A stretch of 64,000 nucleotides of DNA, from positions 34,865,045 through 34,929,044 of the forward strand of contig OY282558.1 of the NCBI GenBank assembly GCA_958295665.1, given 5' to 3'. This stretch comes from Tipula vernalis. Its lineage: Eukaryota; Arthropoda; Insecta; Diptera; Tipulidae. Shown here one piece after another: positions 48,801-63,000 of the stretch. How positions within the stretch are numbered: position 1 is the first letter of the stretch; each line of letters starts with the position of its first letter. The notes under the pieces were generated by a model. The model was given only the letters and a program-made list of their open reading frames with translations. It was not told the origin of the DNA and did not search any database. Both the position numbers and the translations under genes were made by a program.

Positions 48801-51216
48801 ATTTATGGTCTATAGTTCAGGTGATTTTCCATAAAATTGAATTTTCTACGAAATTTGTAGAAATATCCGAGCGATCTAAATGCCCGTTGGCATGACAATT
48901 ACAGGTCTCAACACCTATTGATAGAGGCATCAATCATCGAAATCGGAGCACAATTGCAGATTTTCGTTTTTTTATTATGAATTTATGGTCTATAGTTCAG
49001 GTGATTTTCCATAAAATTGAATTTTCTACGAAATGTGTAGAAATATTCGAGCGATCTAAATGCCCGTTGGCATGACAATTACAGTATTCAGCACCTATTG
49101 ATAGAGGCATCAATCATCGAAATCGGAGCACAATTGCAGATTTTCGTTTTTTTATTATGAATTTATGGTCTATAGTTCAGGTGATTTTCCATAAAATTGA
49201 ATTTTCTACGAAATGTGTAGAAATATCCGAGCGATCTAAATGCCCGTTGGCATGACAATTACAGGTCTCAACACCTATTGATAGAGGCATCAATCATCGA
49301 AATCGGAGCACAATTGCAGATTTTCGTTTTTTTATTATGAATTTATGGTCTATAGTTCAGGTGATTTTCCATAAAATTGAATTTTCCACGAAATGTGTAG
49401 AAATATCCGAGCGATCTAAATGCCCGTTGGCATGACAATTACAGGTCTCAACACCTATTGATAGAGGCATCAATCATCGAAATCGGAGCACAATTGCAGA
49501 TTTTCGTTTTTTTATTATGAATTTATGGTCTATAGTTCAGGTGATTTTCCATAAAATTGAATTTTCTACGAAATGTGTAGAAATATTCGAGCGATCTAAA
49601 TGCCCGTTGGCATGACAATTACAGTATTCAGCACCTATTGATAGAGTCATCAATCATCGAAATCGGAGCACAATTGCAGATTTTCGTTTTTTTATTATGA
49701 ATTTATGGTCTATAGTTCAGGTGATTTTCCATAAAATTGAATTTTCTACGAAATTTGTAGAAATATCCGAGCGATCTAAATGCCCGTTGGCATGACAATT
49801 ACAGGTCTCAACACCTATTGATAGAGGCATCAATCATCGAAATCGGAGCACAATTGCAGATTTTCGTTTTTTTATTATGAATTTATGGTCTATAGTTCAG
49901 GTGATTTTCCATAAAATTGAATTTTCTACGAAATGTGTAGAAATATTCGAGCGATCTAAATGCCCGTTGGCATGACAATTACAGTATTCAGCACCTATTG
50001 ATAGAGTCATCAATCATCGAAATCGGAGCACAATTGCAGATTTTCGTTTTTTTATTATGAATTTATGGTCTATAGTTCAGGTGATTTTCCATAAAATTGA
50101 ATTTTCTACGAAATTTGTAGAAATATCCGAGCGATCTAAATGCCCGTTGGCATGACAATTACAGGTCTCAACACCTATTGATAGAGGCATCAATCATCGA
50201 AATCGGAGCACAATTGCAGATTTTCGTTTTTTTATTATGAATTTATGGTCTATAGTTCAGGTGATTTTCCATAAAATTGAATTTTCTACGAAATGTGTAA
50301 AAATATTCGAGCGATCTAAATGCCCGTTGGCATGACAATTACAGTATTCAGCACCTATTGATAGAGTCATCAATCATCGAAATCGGAGCACAATTGCAGA
50401 TTTTCGTTTTTTTATTATGAATTTATGGTCTATAGTTCAGGTGATTTTCCATAAAATTGAATTTTCTACGAAATTTGTAGAAATATCCGAGCGATCTAAA
50501 TGCCCGTTGGCATGACAATTACAGGTCTCAACACCTATTGATAGAGGCATCAATCATCGAAATCGGAGCACAATTGCAGATTTTCGTTTTTTTATTATGA
50601 ATTTATGGTCTATAGTTCAGGTGATTTTCCATAAAATTGAATTTTCTACGAAATGTGTAGAAATATCCGAGCGATCTAAATGCCCGTTGGCATGACAATT
50701 ACAGGTCTCAACACCTATTGATAGAGGCATCAATCATCGAAATCGGAGCACAATTGCAGATTTTCGTTTTTTTATTATGAATTTATGGTCTATAGTTCAG
50801 GTGATTTTCCATAAAATTGAATTTTCCACGAAATGTGTAGAAATATCCGAGCGATCTAAATGCCCGTTGGCATGACAATTACAGGTCTCAACACCTATTG
50901 ATAGAGGCATCAATCATCGAAATCGGAGCACAATTGCAGATTTTCGTTTTTTTATTATGAATTTATGGTCTATAGTTCAGGTGATTTTCCATAAAATCGA
51001 ATTTTCTACGAAATGTGTAGAAATATTCGAGCGATCTAAATGCCCGTTGGCATGACAATTACAGTATTCAGCACCTATTGATAGAGTCATCAATCATCGA
51101 AATCGGAGCACAATTGCAGATTTTCGTTTTTTTATTATGAATTTATGGTCTATAGTTCAGGTGATTTTCCATAAAATTGAATTTTCTACGAAATGTGTAG
51201 AAATATCCGAGCGATC
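45900..51216 (+). repeat. Long run of length-invariant 180-bp units
   Basis: Roughly 29 consecutive units keep perfect 180-bp register from about 45.9 to 51.2 kb, with no insertion or deletion that I can find. Units with TTTTCCACG (breaking the left dyad arm) recur at about 46141, 47221, 49381 and 50821, spacings of 6, 12 and 8 monomers, and are regularly followed by a GTATTCAG subtype two units later. This indicates nested copying of multi-monomer blocks. Confidence 0.75.
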
Positions 51217-52640
51217 TTCTGATAGAGTCATCAATCAACCAAATCAGAACACAATTGCAGATTTTCGTTTTTTATTATGGATTTATGGTCTATAGTTCAG
51301 GTGATTTTCCATAATATTGAATTTTCTACGAAATGTGTAGAAATATTCGAGCGATCTAAATGCCCGTTGGCATGACAATTACAGGTTTCAGCACCTATTG
51401 ATAGAGGCATCAATCATCGAAATCGGAGCACAATTGCAGATTTTCGTTTTTTTATTATGAATTTATGGTCTATAGTTCAGGTGATTTTCCATAAAATTGA
51501 ATTTTCTACGAAATGTGTAAAAATATTCGAGCGATCTAAATGCCCGTTGGCATGACAATTACAGTATTCAGCACCTATTGATAGAGTCATCAATCATCGA
51601 AATCGGAGCACAATTGCAGATTTTCGTTTTTTTATTATGAATTTATGGTCTATAGTTCAGGTGATTTTCCATAAAATTGAATTTTCTACGAAATTTGTAG
51701 AAATATCCGAGCGATCTAAATGCCCGTTGGCATGACAATTACAGGTCTCAACACCTATTGATAGAGGCATCAATCATCGAAATCGGAGCACAATTGCAGA
51801 TTTTCGTTTTTTTATTATGAATTTATGGTCTATAGTTCAGGTGATTTTCCATAAAATTGAATTTTCTACGAAATGTGTAGAAATATCCGAGCGATCTAAA
51901 TGCCCGTTGGCATGACAATTACAGGTCTCAACACCTATTGATAGAGGCATCAATCATCGAAATCGGAGCACAATTGCAGATTTTCGTTTTTTTATTATGA
52001 ATTTATGGTCTATAGTTCAGGTGATTTTCCATAAAATTGAATTTTCCACGAAATGTGTAGAAATATCCGAGCGATCTAAATGCCCGTTGGCATGACAATT
52101 ACAGGTCTCAACACCTATTGATAGAGGCATCAATCATCGAAATCGGAGCACAATTGCAGATTTTCGTTTTTTTATTATGAATTTATGGTCTATAGTTCAG
52201 GTGATTTTCCATAAAATCGAATTTTCTACGAAATGTGTAGAAATATTCGAGCGATCTAAATGCCCGTTGGCATGACAATTACAGTATTCAGCACCTATTG
52301 ATAGAGTCATCAATCATCGAAATCGGAGCACAATTGCAGATTTTCGTTTTTTTATTATGAATTTATGGTCTATAGTTCAGGTGATTTTCCATAAAATTGA
52401 ATTTTCTACGAAATGTGTAGAAATATCCGAGCGATCTTCTGATAGAGTCATCAATCAACCAAATCAGAACACAATTGCAGATTTTCGTTTTTTATTATGG
52501 ATTTATGGTCTATAGTTCAGGTGATTTTCCATAATATTGAATTTTCTACGAAATGTGTAGAAATATTCGAGCGATCTAAATGCCCGTTGGCATGACAATT
52601 ACAGGTTTCAGCACCTATTGATAGAGGCATCAATCATCGA
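50200..52640 (+). repeat. 1220-bp tandem duplication (six long + one short monomer)
   Basis: Three private variants recur in the same order exactly 1220 bp apart: AAATGTGTAAAAATATTCG (50291 and 51511), ATAAAATCGAATT (50991 and 52211), and the short unit with AAATCAGAACAC and TTATGGATTTATGG (51211 and 52431). The value 1220 equals 6 x 180 + 140. A further copy of the AAATCAGAACAC short unit lies near 52781. The near identity suggests a recent unequal exchange. Confidence 0.85.
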
Positions 52641-55254
52641 AATCGGAGCACAATTGCAGATTTTCGTTTTTTTATTATGAATTTATGGTCTATAGTTCAG
52701 GTGATTTTCCATAAAATTGAATTTTCTACGAAATCTGTAGAAATATCCGAGCGATCTTCTGATAGAGTCATCAATCAACCAAATCAGAACACAATTGCAG
52801 ATTTTCGTTTTTTATTATGGATTTATGGTCTATAGTTCAGGTGATTTTCCATAAAATTGAATTTTCCACGAAATGTGTAGAAATATCCGAGCGATCTAAA
52901 TGCCCGTTGGCATGACAATTACAGGTCTCAACACCTATTGATAGAGGCATCAATCATCGAAATCGGAGCACAATTGCAGATTTTCGTTTTTTTATTATGA
53001 ATTTATGGTCTATAGTTCAGGTGATTTTCCATAAAATTGAATTTTCTACGAAATGTGTAGAAATATTCGAGCGATCTAAATGCCCGTTGGCATGACAATT
53101 ACAGTATTCAGCACCTATTGATAGAGTCATCAATCATCGAAATCGGAGCACAATTGCAGATTTTCGTTTTTTATTATGAATTTATGGTCTATAGTTCAGG
53201 TGATTTTCCATAATATTGAATTTTCTACGAAATGTGTAGAAATATTCGAGCGATCTAAATGCCCGTTGGCATGACAATTACAGGTTTCAGCACCTATTGA
53301 TAGAGGCATTAATCATCGAAATCGGAGCACAATTGCAGATTTTCGTTTTTTTATTATGAATTTATGGTCTATAGTTCAGGTGATTTTCTATAAAATTGAA
53401 TTTTCTACGAAATGTGTAGAAATATCCGAGCGATCTAAATGCCCGTTGGCATGACAATTACAGGTCTCAACACCTATTGATAGAGGCATCAATCATCGAA
53501 ATCGGAGCACAATTGCAGATTTTCGTTTTTTTATTATGAATTTATGGTCTATAGTTCAGGTGATTTTCCATAAAATTGAATTTTCTACGAAATGTGTAGA
53601 AATATTCGAGCGATCTAAATGCCCGTTGGCATGACAATTACAGTATTCAGCACCTATTGATAGAGTCATCAATCATCGAAATCGGAGCACAATTGCAGAT
53701 TTTCGTTTTTTTATTATGAATTTATGGTCTATAGTTCAGGTGATTTTCCATAAAATTGAATTTTCTACGAAATTTGTAGAAATATCCGAGCGATCTAAAT
53801 GCCCGTTGGCATGACAATTACAGGTCTCAACACCTATTGATAGAGGCATCAATGATCGAAATCGGAGCACAATTGCAGATTTTCGTTTTTTTATTATGAA
53901 TTTATGGTCTATAGTTCAGGTGATTTTCCATAAAATTGAATTTTCTACGAAATGTGTAGAAATATCCGAGCGATCTACTGATAGAGTCATCAATCAACCA
54001 AATCGGAACACAATTGAAGATTTTCGTTTTTTATTATGGATTCATGGTCTATAGTTCAGGTGATTTTCCATAATATTGAATTTTCTACGAAATGTGTAGA
54101 AATATTCGAGCGATCTAAATGCTCGTTGGCATGACAATTACAGGTCTCAGCACCTATTGATAGAGGCATCAATCATCGAAATCGGAGCACAATTGCAGAT
54201 TTTCGTTTTTTTATTATGAATTTATGGTCTATAGTTCAGGTGATTTTCCATAAAATTGAATTTTCTACGAAATGTGTAGAAATATCCGAGCGATCTACTG
54301 ATAGAGTCATCAATCAACCAAATCGGAACACAATTGAAGATTTTCGTTTTTTATTATGGATTCATGGTCTATAGTTCAGGTGATTTTCCATAATATTGAA
54401 TTTTCTACGAAATGTGTAGAAATATCCGAGCGATCTAAATGCCCGTTGGCATGACAATTACAGGTCTCAACACCTATTGATAGAGGCATCAATCATCGAA
54501 ATCGGAGAACAATTGCAGATTTTCGTTTTTTTATTATGAATTTATGGTCTATAGTTCAGGTGATTTTCCATAAAATTGAATTTTCTACGAAATGTGTAGA
54601 AATATTCGAGCGATCTAAATGCCCGTTGGCATGACAATTACAGTATTCAGCACCTATTGATAGAGTCATCAATCATCGAAATCGGAGCACAATTGCAGAT
54701 TTTCGTTTTTTTATTATGAATTTATGGTCTATAGTTCAGGTGATTTTCCATAAAATTGAATTTTCTACGAAATTTGTAGAAATATTCGAGCGATCTAAAT
54801 GCCCGTTGGCATGACAATTACAGGTCTCAACACCTATTGATAGAGGCATCAATCATCGAAATCGGAGCACAATTGCAGATTTTCGTTTTTTTATTATGAA
54901 TTTATGGTCTATAGTTCAGGTGATTTTCCATAAAATTGAATTTTCTACGAAATGTGTAGAAATATCCGAGCGATCTACTGATAGAGTCATCAATCAACCA
55001 AATCGGAACACAATTGAAGATTTTCGTTTTTTATTATGGATTCATGGTCTATAGTTCAGGTGATTTTCCTTAATATTGAATTTTCTACGAAATGTGTAGA
55101 AATATTCGAGCGATCTAAATGCCCGTTGGCATGACAATTACAGGTTTCAGCACCTATTGATAGAGGCATCAATCATCGAAATCGGAGCACAATTGCAGAT
55201 TTTCGTTTTTTTATTATGAATTTATGGTCTATAGTTCAGGTGATTTTCCATAAA

Positions 55255-55300
55255 ATTGAATTTTCTATAGTTCAGGTGATTTTCCATAATATTGAATTTT
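55255..55300 (+). repeat. Partial monomer duplication
   Basis: After GAATTTTCTA at about 55268 the sequence jumps back to TAGTTCAGGTGATTTTCC and repeats the GTGATTTTCC-ATTG-TTTTCTAC segment before continuing. The switch occurs at the shared word CTA (TTCTACG versus TCTATAG), consistent with slippage or a microhomology-mediated exchange. It precedes a part of the array with more irregular units, such as GGTCTGTTAAGG at about 55983. Confidence 0.7.
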
Positions 55301-56689
55301 CTACGAAATGTGTAGAAATATTCGAGCGATCTAAATGCCCGTTGGCATGACAATTACAGGTTTCAGCAACTACTGATAGAGGCATCAATCATCGAAATCG
55401 GAGCACAATTGCAGATTTTCGTTTTTTTATTATGAATTTATGGTCTATAGTTCAGGTGATTTTCCATAAAATTGAATTTTCTACGAAATGTGTAGAAATA
55501 TCCGAGCGATCTAAATGCCCGTTGGCATGACAATTACAGGTCTCAACACCTATTGATAGAGGCATCAATCATCGAAATCGGAGCACAATTGCAGATTTTC
55601 GTTTTTTTATTATGAATTTATGGTCTATAGTTCAGGTGATTTTCCATAAAATTGAATTTTCTACGAAATGTGTAGAAATATTCGAGCGATCTAAATGCCC
55701 GTTGGCATGACAATTACAGGTCTCAGCACCTATTGATAGAGTCATCAATCATCGAAATCGGAGCACAATTGCAGATTCTCGTTTTTTATTATGAATTTAT
55801 GGTCTATAGTTCAGGTGATTTTCCATAATATTGAATTTTCTACGAAATGTGTAGAAATATTCTAGCGATCTAAATGCCCGTTGGTATGACAATTACAGGT
55901 TTCAGCACCTATTGATAGAGGCATCAATCATCGAAATCGGAGCACAATTGCAGATTTTCGTTTATTTATTATGAATTTATGGTCTGTTAAGGTGATTTTC
56001 CATAAAATTGAATTTTCTACGAAATGTGTAGAAATATCCGAGCGATCTTCTGATAGAGTCATCAATCAACCAAATCGGAACACAATTGCAGATTTTCGTT
56101 TTTTATTATGGATTCATGGTCTATAGTTCAGGTGATTTTCCATAATATTGAATTTTCTACGAAATGTGTAGAAATATTCGAGCGATCTAAATGCCCGTTG
56201 GCATGACAATTACAGGTTTCAGCAACTATTGATAGAGGCATCAATCATCGAAATCGGAGCACAATTGCAGATTTTCGTTTTTTTATTATGAATTTATGGT
56301 CTATAGTTCAGGTGATTTTCCAGAAAAATTGAATTTTCTACGAAATGTGTAGAAATATCCGAGCGATCTAAATGCCCGTTGGCATGACAATTACAGGTTT
56401 CAGCACCTATTGATAGAGGCATCAATCATCGGAATCGGAGCATAATTGCAGATTTTCGTTTTTTTATTATGAATTTATGGTCTATAGTTCAGGTGATTTT
56501 CCATAAAATTGAATTTTCTACGAAATGTGTAGAAATATCCGAGCGATCTTCTGATAGAGTCATCAATCAACCAAATCGGAACACAATTGCAGATTTTCGT
56601 TTTTTATTATGGATTCATGGTCTATAGTTCAGGTGATTTTCCATAATATTGAATTTTCTACGAAATGTGTAGAAATATTCGAGCGATCT

Positions 56690-59600
56690 AAATGCCCGTT
56701 GGCATGACAATTACAGGTTTCAGCACCTATTGATAGAGGCATCAATCATCGGAATCGGAGCATAATTGCAGATTTTCGTTTTTTTATTATGAATTTATGG
56801 TCTATAGTTCAGGTGATTTTCCATAAAATTGAATTTTCTACGAAATGTGTAAAAATATCCGAGCGATCTTCTGATAGAGTCATCAATCAACCAAATCGGA
56901 ACACAATTGCAGATTTTCGTTTTTTATTATGGATTCATGGTCTATAGTTCAGGTGATTTTCCATAATATTGAATTTTCTACGAAATGTGTAGAAATATCC
57001 GAGAGATCTTCTGATAGAGTCATCAATCAACCAAATCGGAACACAATTGCAGATTTTCGTTTTTTATTATGGATTCATGGTCTATAGTTCAGGTGATTTT
57101 CCATAATATTGAATTTTCTACGAAATGTGTAGAAATATTCGAGCGATCTAAATGCCCGTTGGCATGACAATTACAGGTTTCAGCAACTATTGATAGAGGC
57201 ATCAATCATCGAAATCGGAGCACAATTGCAGATTTTCGTTTTTTTATTATGAATTTATGGTCTATAGTTCAGGTGATTTTCCATAAAATTGAATTTTCTA
57301 CGAAATGTGTAGAAATATCCGAGCGATCTAAATGCCCGTTGGCATGACAATTACAGGTTTCAGCACCTATTGATAGAGGCATCAATCATCGGAATCGGAG
57401 CATAATTGCAGATTTTCGTTTTTTTATTATGAATTTATGGTCTATAGTTCAGGTGATTTTCCATAAAATTGAATTTTCTACGAAATGTGTAGAAATATCC
57501 GAGCGATCTAAATGCCCGTTGGCATGACAATTACAGGTTTCAGCACCTATTGATAGAGGCATCAATCATCGGAATCGGAGCATAATTGCAGATTTTCGTT
57601 TTTTTATTATGAATTTATGGTCTATAGTTCAGGTGATTTTCCATAAAATTGAATTTTCTACGAAATGTGTAGAAATATCCGAGCGATCTTCTGATAGAGT
57701 CATCAATCAACCAAATCGGAACACAATTGCAGATTTTCGTTTTTTATTATGGATTCATGGTCTATAGTTCAGGTGATTTTCCATAATATTGAATTTTCTA
57801 CGAAATGTGTAGAAATATTCGAGCGATCTAAATGCCCGTTGGCATGACAATTACAGGTTTCAGCAACTATTGATAGAGGCATCAATCATCGAAATCGGAG
57901 CACAATTGCAGATTTTCGTTTTTTTATTATGAATTTATGGTCTATAGTTCAGGTGATTTTCCATAAAATTGAATTTTCTACGAAATGTGTAGAAATATCC
58001 GAGCGATCTAAATGCCCGTTGGCATGACAATTACAGGTTTCAGCACCTATTGATAGAGGCATCAATCATCGGAATCGGAGCATAATTGCAGATTTTCGTT
58101 TTTTTATTATGAATTTATGGTCTATAGTTCAGGTGATTTTCCATAAAATTGAATTTTCTACGAAATGTGTAGAAATATCCGAGCGATCTAAATGCCCGTT
58201 GGCATGACAATTACAGGTTTCAGCACCTATTGATAGAGGCATCAATCATCGGAATCGGAGCATAATTGCAGATTTTCGTTTTTTTATTATGAATTTATGG
58301 TCTATAGTTCAGGTGATTTTCCATAAAATTGAATTTTCTACGAAATGTGTAGAAATATCCGAGCGATCTTCTGATAGAGTCATCAATCAACCAAATCGGA
58401 ACACAATTGCAGATTTTCGTTTTTTATTATGGATTCATGGTCTATAGTTCAGGTGATTTTCCATAATATTGAATTTTCTACGAAATGTGTAGAAATATTC
58501 GAGCGATCTAAATGCCCGTTGGCATGACAATTACAGGTTTCAGCAACTATTGATAGAGGCATCAATCATCGAAATCGGAGCACAATTGCAGATTTTCGTT
58601 TTTTTATTATGAATTTATGGTCTATAGTTCAGGTGATTTTCCATAAAATTGAATTTTCTACGAAATGTGTAGAAATATCCGAGCGATCTAAATGCCCGTT
58701 GGCATGACAATTACAGGTTTCAGCACCTATTGATAGAGGCATCAATCATCGGAATCGGAGCATAATTGCAGATTTTCGTTTTTTTATTATGAATTTATGG
58801 TCTATAGTTCAGGTGATTTTCCATAAAATTGAATTTTCTACGAAATGTGTAGAAATATCCGAGCGATCTAAATGCCCGTTGGCATGACAATTACAGGTTT
58901 CAGCACCTATTGATAGAGGCATCAATCATCGGAATCGGAGCATAATTGCAGATTTTCGTTTTTTTATTATGAATTTATGGTCTATAGTTCAGGTGATTTT
59001 CCATAAAATTGAATTTTCTACGAAATGTGTAGAAATATCCGAGCGATCTTCTGATAGAGTCATCAATCAACCAAATCGGAACACAATTGCAGATTTTCGT
59101 TTTTTATTATGGATTCATGGTCTATAGTTCAGGTGATTTTCCATAATATTGAATTTTCTACGAAATGTGTAGAAATATTCGAGCGATCTAAATGCACGTT
59201 GGCATGACAATTACAGGTTTCAGCAACTATTGATAGAGGCATCAATCATCGAAATCGGAACACAATTGCAGATTTTCGTTTTTTATTATGGATTCATGGT
59301 CTATAGTTCAGGTGATTTTCCATAATATTGAATTTTCTACGAAATGTGTAGAAATATTCGAGCGATCTAAATGCCCGTTGGCATGACAATTACAGGTTTC
59401 AGCACCTATTGATAGAGGCATCAATCATCGGAATCGGAGCATAATTGCAGATTTTCGTTTTTTTATTATGAATTTATGGTCTATAGTTCAGGTGATTTTC
59501 CATAAAATTGAATTTTCTACGAAATGTGTAAAAATATCCGAGCGATCTTCTGATAGAGTCATCAATCAACCAAATCGGAACACAATTGCAGATTTTCGTT

Positions 59601-60040
59601 TTTTATTATGGATTCATGGTCTATAGTTCAGGTGATTTTCCATAATATTGAATTTTCTACGAAATGTGTAGTAATATCCGAGAGATCTTCTGATAGAGTC
59701 ATCAATCAACCAAATCGGAACACAATTGCAGATTTTCGTTTTTTATTATGGATTCATGGTCTATAGTTCAGGTGATTTTCCATAATATTGAATTTTCTAC
59801 GAAATGTGTAGAAATATTCGAGCGATCTAAATGCCCGTTGGCATGACAATTACAGGTTTCAGCAACTATTGATAGAGGCATCAATCATCGAAATCGGAGC
59901 ACAATTGCAGATTTTCGTTTTTTTATTATGAATTTATGGTCTATAGTTCAGGTGATTTTCCATAAAATTGAATTTTCTACGAAATGTGTAGAAATATCCG
60001 AGCGATCTAAATGCCCGTTGGCATGACAATTACAGGTTTC
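56690..60040 (+). repeat. 2679-bp repeat of a paired-short-monomer block
   Basis: Two adjacent short monomers (140 bp apart), the second with the rare GAGAGATCTTCTG, occur at 56861/57001 and again at 59540/59680. In both, the preceding unit has AAATGTGTAAAAATATCCG. The offset is 2679 bp. The 680-bp repeats lie between them, so the block either flanked or was copied together with that amplification. The second copy also carries GTAGTAATATCC, not seen in the first. Confidence 0.75.
57001..59200 (+). repeat. 680-bp higher-order repeat (three long + one short monomer)
   Basis: Short units with GATCTTCTGATAGAG start at 57001, 57681, 58361 and 59041, exactly 680 bp apart (3 x 180 + 140). Each period contains a GTTTCAGCAACTATT unit followed by two units with ATCATCGGAATCGGAGCATA. 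The copies appear identical over nearly their whole length apart from GAGAGATCTT in the first. This is the cleanest higher-order repeat in array B and probably the most recently amplified. Confidence 0.88.
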
Positions 60041-63000
60041 AGCACCTATTGATAGAGGCATCAATCATCGGAATCGGAGCATAATTGCAGATTTTCGTTT
60101 TTTTATTATGAATTTATGGTCTATAGTTCAGGTGATTTTCCATAAAATTGAATTTTCTACGAAATGTGTAGAAATATCCGAGCGATCTTCTGATAGAGTC
60201 ATCAATCAACCAAATCGGAACACAATTGCAGATTTTCGTTTTTTATTATGGATTCATGGTCTATAGTTCAGTTGATTTTCAATAATATTGAATTTTCTAC
60301 GAAATGTGTAGAAATATTTGAGCGATCTAAATGCCCGTTGGCATGACAATTACAGGTTTCAGCACCTATTGATAGAGGCATCAATCATCGGAATCGGAGC
60401 ATAATTGCAGATTTTCGTTTTTTTATTATGAATTTATGGTCTATAGTTCAGGTGATTTTCCATAAAATTGAATTTTTTACGAAATGTGTAGAAATATCCG
60501 AGCGATCTTCTGATAGAGTCATCAATCAACCAAATCGGAACACAATTGCAGATTTTCGTTTTTTATTATGGATTCATGGTCTATAGTTCAGGTGAATTTC
60601 CATAATATTGAATTTTCTACGAAATGTGTAGAAATATTCGAGCGATCTAAATGCCCGTTGGCATGACAATTACAGTATTCAGCACCTATTGATAGAGTCA
60701 TCAATCATCGAAATCGCAGCACAATTGCAGATTTTCGTTTTTTTATTATGAATTTATGGTCTATAGTTCAGGTGATTTTCCATAAAATTGAATTTTCTAC
60801 GAAATTTGTAGAAATATCCGAGCGATCTAAATGCCCGTTGGCATGACAATTACAGGTCTCAACACCTATTGATAGAGGCATCAATCATCGAAATCGGAGC
60901 ACAATTGCAGATTTTCGTTTTTTTATTATGAATTTATGGTCTATAGTTCAGGTGATTTTCCATAAAATTGAATTTTCTACGAAATGTGTAGAAATATCCG
61001 AGCGATCTACTGATAGAGTCATCAATCAACCAAATCGGAACACAATTGAAGATTTTCGTTTTTTATTATGGATTCATGGTCTATAGTTCAGGTGATTTTC
61101 CATAATATTGAATTTTCTACGAAATGTGTAGAAATATTCGAGCGATCTAAATGCCCGTTGGCATGACAATTACAGTATTCAGCACCTATTGATAGAGTCA
61201 TCAATCATCGAAATCGGAGCACAATTGCAGATTTTCGTTTTTTTATTATGAATTTATGGTCTATAGTTCAGGTGATTTTCCATAAAATTGAATTTTCTAC
61301 GAAATTTGTAGAAATATCCGAGCGATCTAAATGCCCGTTGGCATGACAATTACAGGTCTCAACACCTATTGATAGAGGCATCAATCATCGAAATCGGAGC
61401 ACAATTGCAGATTTTCGTTTTTTTATTATGAATTTATGGTCTATAGTTCAGGTGATTTTCCATAAAATTGAATTTTCTACGAAATGTGTAGAAATATCCG
61501 AGCGATCTAAATGCCCGTTGGCATGACAATTACAGGTCTCAACACCTATTGATAGAGGCATCAATCATCGAAATCGGAGCACAATTGCAGATTTTCGTTT
61601 TTTTATTATGAATTTATGGTCTATAGTTCAGGTGATTTTCCATAATATTGAATTTTCTACGAAATGTGTAGAAATATTCGAGCGATCTAAATGCCCGTTG
61701 GCATGACAATTACAGTATTCAGCACCTATTGATAGAGTCATCAATCATCGAAATCGGAGCACAATTGCAGATTTTCGTTTTTTTATTATGAATTTATGGT
61801 CTATAGTTCAGGTGATTTTCCATAAAATTGAATTTTCTACGAAATGTGTAGAAATATCCGAGCGATCTAAATGCCCGTTGGCATGACAATTACAGGTCTC
61901 AACACCTATTGATAGAGGCATCAATCATCGAAATCGGAGCACAATTGCAGATTTTCGTTTTTTTATTATGAATTTATGGTCTATAGTTCAGGTGATTTTC
62001 CATAAAATTGAATTTTCTACGAAATGTGTAGAAATATCCGAGCGATCTACTGATAGAGTCATCAATCAACCAAATCGGAACACAATTGAAGATTTTCGTT
62101 TTTTATTATGGATTCATGGTCTATAGTTCAGGTGATTTTCCATAATATTGAATTTTCTACGAAATGTGTAGAAATATTCGAGCGATCTAAATGCCCGTTG
62201 GCATGACAATTACAGGTCTCAGCACCTATTGATAGAGGCATCAATCATCGAAATCGGAGCACAATTGCAGATTTTCGTTTTTTTATTATGAATTTATGGT
62301 CTATAGTTCAGGTGATTTTCCATAAAATTGAATATTCTACGAAATGTGTAGAAATATTCGAGCGATCTAAATGCCCGTTGGCATGACAATTACAGTATTC
62401 AGCACCTATTGATAGAGTCATCAATCATCGAAATCGGAGCACAATTGCAGATTTTCGTTTTTTTATTATGAATTTATGGTCTATAGTTCAGGTGATTTTC
62501 CATAAAATTGAATTTTCTACGAAATTTGTAGAAATATCCGAGCGATCTAAATGCCCGTTGGCATGACAATTACAGGTCTCAACACCTATTGATAGAGGCA
62601 TCAATCATCGAAATCGGAGCACAATTGCAGATTTTCGTTTTTTTATTATGAATTTATGGTCTATAGTTCAGGTGATTTTCCATAAAATTGAATTTTCTAC
62701 GAAATGTGTAGAAATATCCGAGCGATCTACTGATAGAGTCATCAATCAACCAAATCGGAACACAATTAAAGATTTTCGTTTTTTATTATGGATTCATGGT
62801 CTATAGTTCAGGTGATTTTCCATAATATTGAATTTTCTACGAAATGTGTAGAAATATTCGAGCGATCTAAATGCCCGTTGGCATGACAATTACAGGTCTC
62901 AGCACCTATTGATAGAGGCATCAATCATCGAAATCGGAGCACAATTGCAGATTTTCGTTTTTTTATTATGAATTTATGGTCTATAGTTCAGGTGATTTTC

